From Ectothiorhodospiraceae bacterium BW-2 (GTDB lineage: Bacteria > Pseudomonadota > Gammaproteobacteria > Thiohalomonadales > Thiohalomonadaceae), in the NCBI GenBank assembly GCA_008375315.1, contig CP032507.1:1911001-1975000 (forward strand): a DNA stretch of 64,000 nucleotides. Reading direction: 5' to 3'. Positions 62,644 through 64,000 of the stretch are shown here, one piece after another; the stretch's first letter is position 1, and the number at the start of each line of letters is the position of its first letter. The notes under the pieces are model-generated. The model was not told the DNA's origin and ran no database searches. It saw only the letters and a program-made list of their open reading frames with translations. The translations under genes and the position numbers were made by a program.

Positions 62644-62789
62644 ATTAATTTAATTATATCCAATAGTTTTATTTGCTGAATATTATATTTCTGTATCATA
62701 ATCCTCCCAATATAGTGGTGATTTTAATTACCGTCAGATAGATAGAGACAACTCGTGATCAATATAGATCGGCGAGAGGGAGGGAGGAG

Positions 62790-64000
62790 ATGATAGGTTG
62801 GTTAAATCGTATTTCAATTAGCCGTAAGCTGTGGCTGGCGGGTCTGTTGATGATTACGCTCGGAGCGGTTGGTGGTGCGGTGGCGCTGCTACAGCTACTG
62901 GGAGTACAGCAGAATATCGACAAAATTGTGCAGCAGAGTCAGCCGGCAGCCTTTTTGGCTAATCGGGTGGAACGCGATGTGGTGGCGAGTGGGGCCTATG
63001 TGGGGTTCTATATTCTTAGCCAAGAGTCGCACTATCAACAGAGCTATCGCGACTCGATAGCGGCCGCTAATGGCGGTTTAGAGCGGCTGCGTACCTCGGC
63101 GACCGAGAAGCCAGAGGTGGCGCGTTACGCTCGTCAAGCCGCCGATACCCTACAGCAGATAGATAACCTTAACCGGCAGCTCATGGCGATTGCGGTCGAT
63201 CCGGAGCAGAATATTCCCGGCTACGCTCTTGCACAAGAGCGGATCTCGCCGGTATTGATGAATAATATCTCCAGACTCTCGAATTTAATGCTGGAGGTCG
63301 AAGCGCCCGAAGTCGATGCGCTCTATGCCGATGAGATGCTGTTTTACCACCAGACGATGCACCGCGTCGCCACGCTGCGCAGTCTGTGGTATCAGACAGC
63401 GCTGGAGGTTCGCGCCTATCTGACTTTTCGTCTGTCGGAGAATGAGCAGAATATAGCGACGCTAATGGCGTCGATTGACGAGCTACAGCAGCAGCTACTA
63501 CAGGATGAGGCGATTCTGTTTGAGACCGAGGAGGTACTGTCGCATATTGATGGCACCATGGCGCAGCTACAACAGGGCTTTGAGCAGCTATTTAAGCTGC
63601 ACGGCAGCGAGGGGTGGCGGCGTGATTTGAACCTCATGCGAGAGCAGGTGATTCCGCTACAACAGCAGCTACTGCAGTCGATTGGCGGGCTGACCGAGAC
63701 CGAAAAGCGGCTTATCGACGAGGAGAGTCAAGCACTAATCGAGACTATTGATACCCTAGTCCATTTGGTGATTAACGCGCTGATCGCCGGCGTGGTCGTG
63801 CTACTACTCATTATCGCCTCTATGAACCGCATGATTACCTATCGTTTAGGAGGAGCGATCGAGGCGATGCGCTCGGTGGCGCAGCAGGGGAATCTAACGC
63901 AACGCCTAAATGAGGGGGGGAATGATGAGGTGACGCAGCTTTCGCTCGCGTTTAATCAGTTTATGGATAAGATTCAGGGAGTGGTGAGTCGGGTGATCGA
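62790..64000 (+). CDS. Methyl-accepting chemotaxis protein, N-terminal part (cut by window end)
   Basis: The frame is open from ATG 62790 (GGGAGGAG just upstream) to the last base, 403 codons. TM1 lies at about 10-32, a long helical periplasmic domain at about 33-325, TM2 at about 326-350 (LVINALIAGVVVLLLIIAS), then a HAMP domain (RLGGAIEAMRSVAQQGNLTQRLNEGGNDEVTQLSLAFNQFMDKI). The signalling domain lies beyond the window. The sensor is of the four-helix-bundle type in pattern; ligand unknown. Confidence 0.88.
   Translation, partial: MIGWLNRISISRKLWLAGLLMITLGAVGGAVALLQLLGVQQNIDKIVQQSQPAAFLANRVERDVVASGAYVGFYILSQESHYQQSYRDSIAAANGGLERLRTSATEKPEVARYARQAADTLQQIDNLNRQLMAIAVDPEQNIPGYALAQERISPVLMNNISRLSNLMLEVEAPEVDALYADEMLFYHQTMHRVATLRSLWYQTALEVRAYLTFRLSENEQNIATLMASIDELQQQLLQDEAILFETEEVLSHIDGTMAQLQQGFEQLFKLHGSEGWRRDLNLMREQVIPLQQQLLQSIGGLTETEKRLIDEESQALIETIDTLVHLVINALIAGVVVLLLIIASMNRMITYRLGGAIEAMRSVAQQGNLTQRLNEGGNDEVTQLSLAFNQFMDKIQGVVSRVI

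Noticed and set aside
1-64000. CRISPR array, tRNA or rRNA genes
   Set aside because: I looked through the intergenic stretches and found no regularly spaced repeats and no cloverleaf or rRNA-like sequence.

Overview
The window looks like a chromosomal segment of a flagellated, chemotactic gammaproteobacterium with respiratory and hydrogen metabolism. Supporting this are rnfABCDGE, glnE next to a YgiM-like SH3 gene, secB-gpsA, hemW, priA, wecA, bepA, an flgA-flgM-flgN cluster with a sigma-28 promoter, and an NAD-reducing HoxFUYH [NiFe] hydrogenase. Many genes are rich in CAG codons and their proteins in glutamine. I cannot name the genus; a sulfur- or hydrogen-oxidising lineage is only an inference.

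Left end (1-3545): accessory DNA made of fragments. It opens with the tail of a VapC-like PIN toxin, then a 70-bp structure resembling an integron attC site, then the first codons of a DUF262 gene. That gene is cut by a RAYT (REP-associated tyrosine transposase) element with 33-bp inverted repeats and an internal stop codon. An IS66 transposase relic follows, split by an apparently complete IS3-type element (1314-3189).

3678-8248: hoxFU-hoxY-hoxH, an NAD-linked hydrogenase in which the diaphorase subunits HoxF and HoxU are one polypeptide. 8199-14142 (minus): an ubiD-parA-arsR-mscK-wecA run; mscK carries an in-frame amber codon. 14203-18551 (minus): a 2-Cys peroxiredoxin, PPK2, a chemoreceptor and a CBS-domain protein. 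18789-22554 (plus): an Aer-like PAS chemoreceptor followed after 4 bp by a half-size ABC exporter with a C-terminal cNMP-binding domain and a degenerate ATPase site.

22556-29683: hemW and priA diverge around a 579-bp AT-rich gap holding five exact DnaA boxes (oriC-like), then a phosphoesterase, an HTH-receiver regulator and cysS. 29697-34192: cheR-cheV, and divergently flgA, flgM, flgN and ycgR. 34176-39236 (minus): the complete rnf operon. 39370-43300 (minus): flgBCDEF with a candidate sigma-54 promoter; flgG onward is absent, its place taken by rnf.

43524-51628: msrQ, the periplasmic protease bepA, an ABC-F ATPase, a Uma2-type nuclease, a receiver-histidine kinase, and an unusual very acidic membrane protein ending in a SPOR domain. 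51656-62643: glnE and its SH3 neighbour, thiE, hemL, gpsA, secB, a tandem thioredoxin-fold protein, a Kef-type antiporter and a thioredoxin-like peroxidase. The window ends inside a third chemoreceptor gene. I saw no rRNA, tRNA or CRISPR array.
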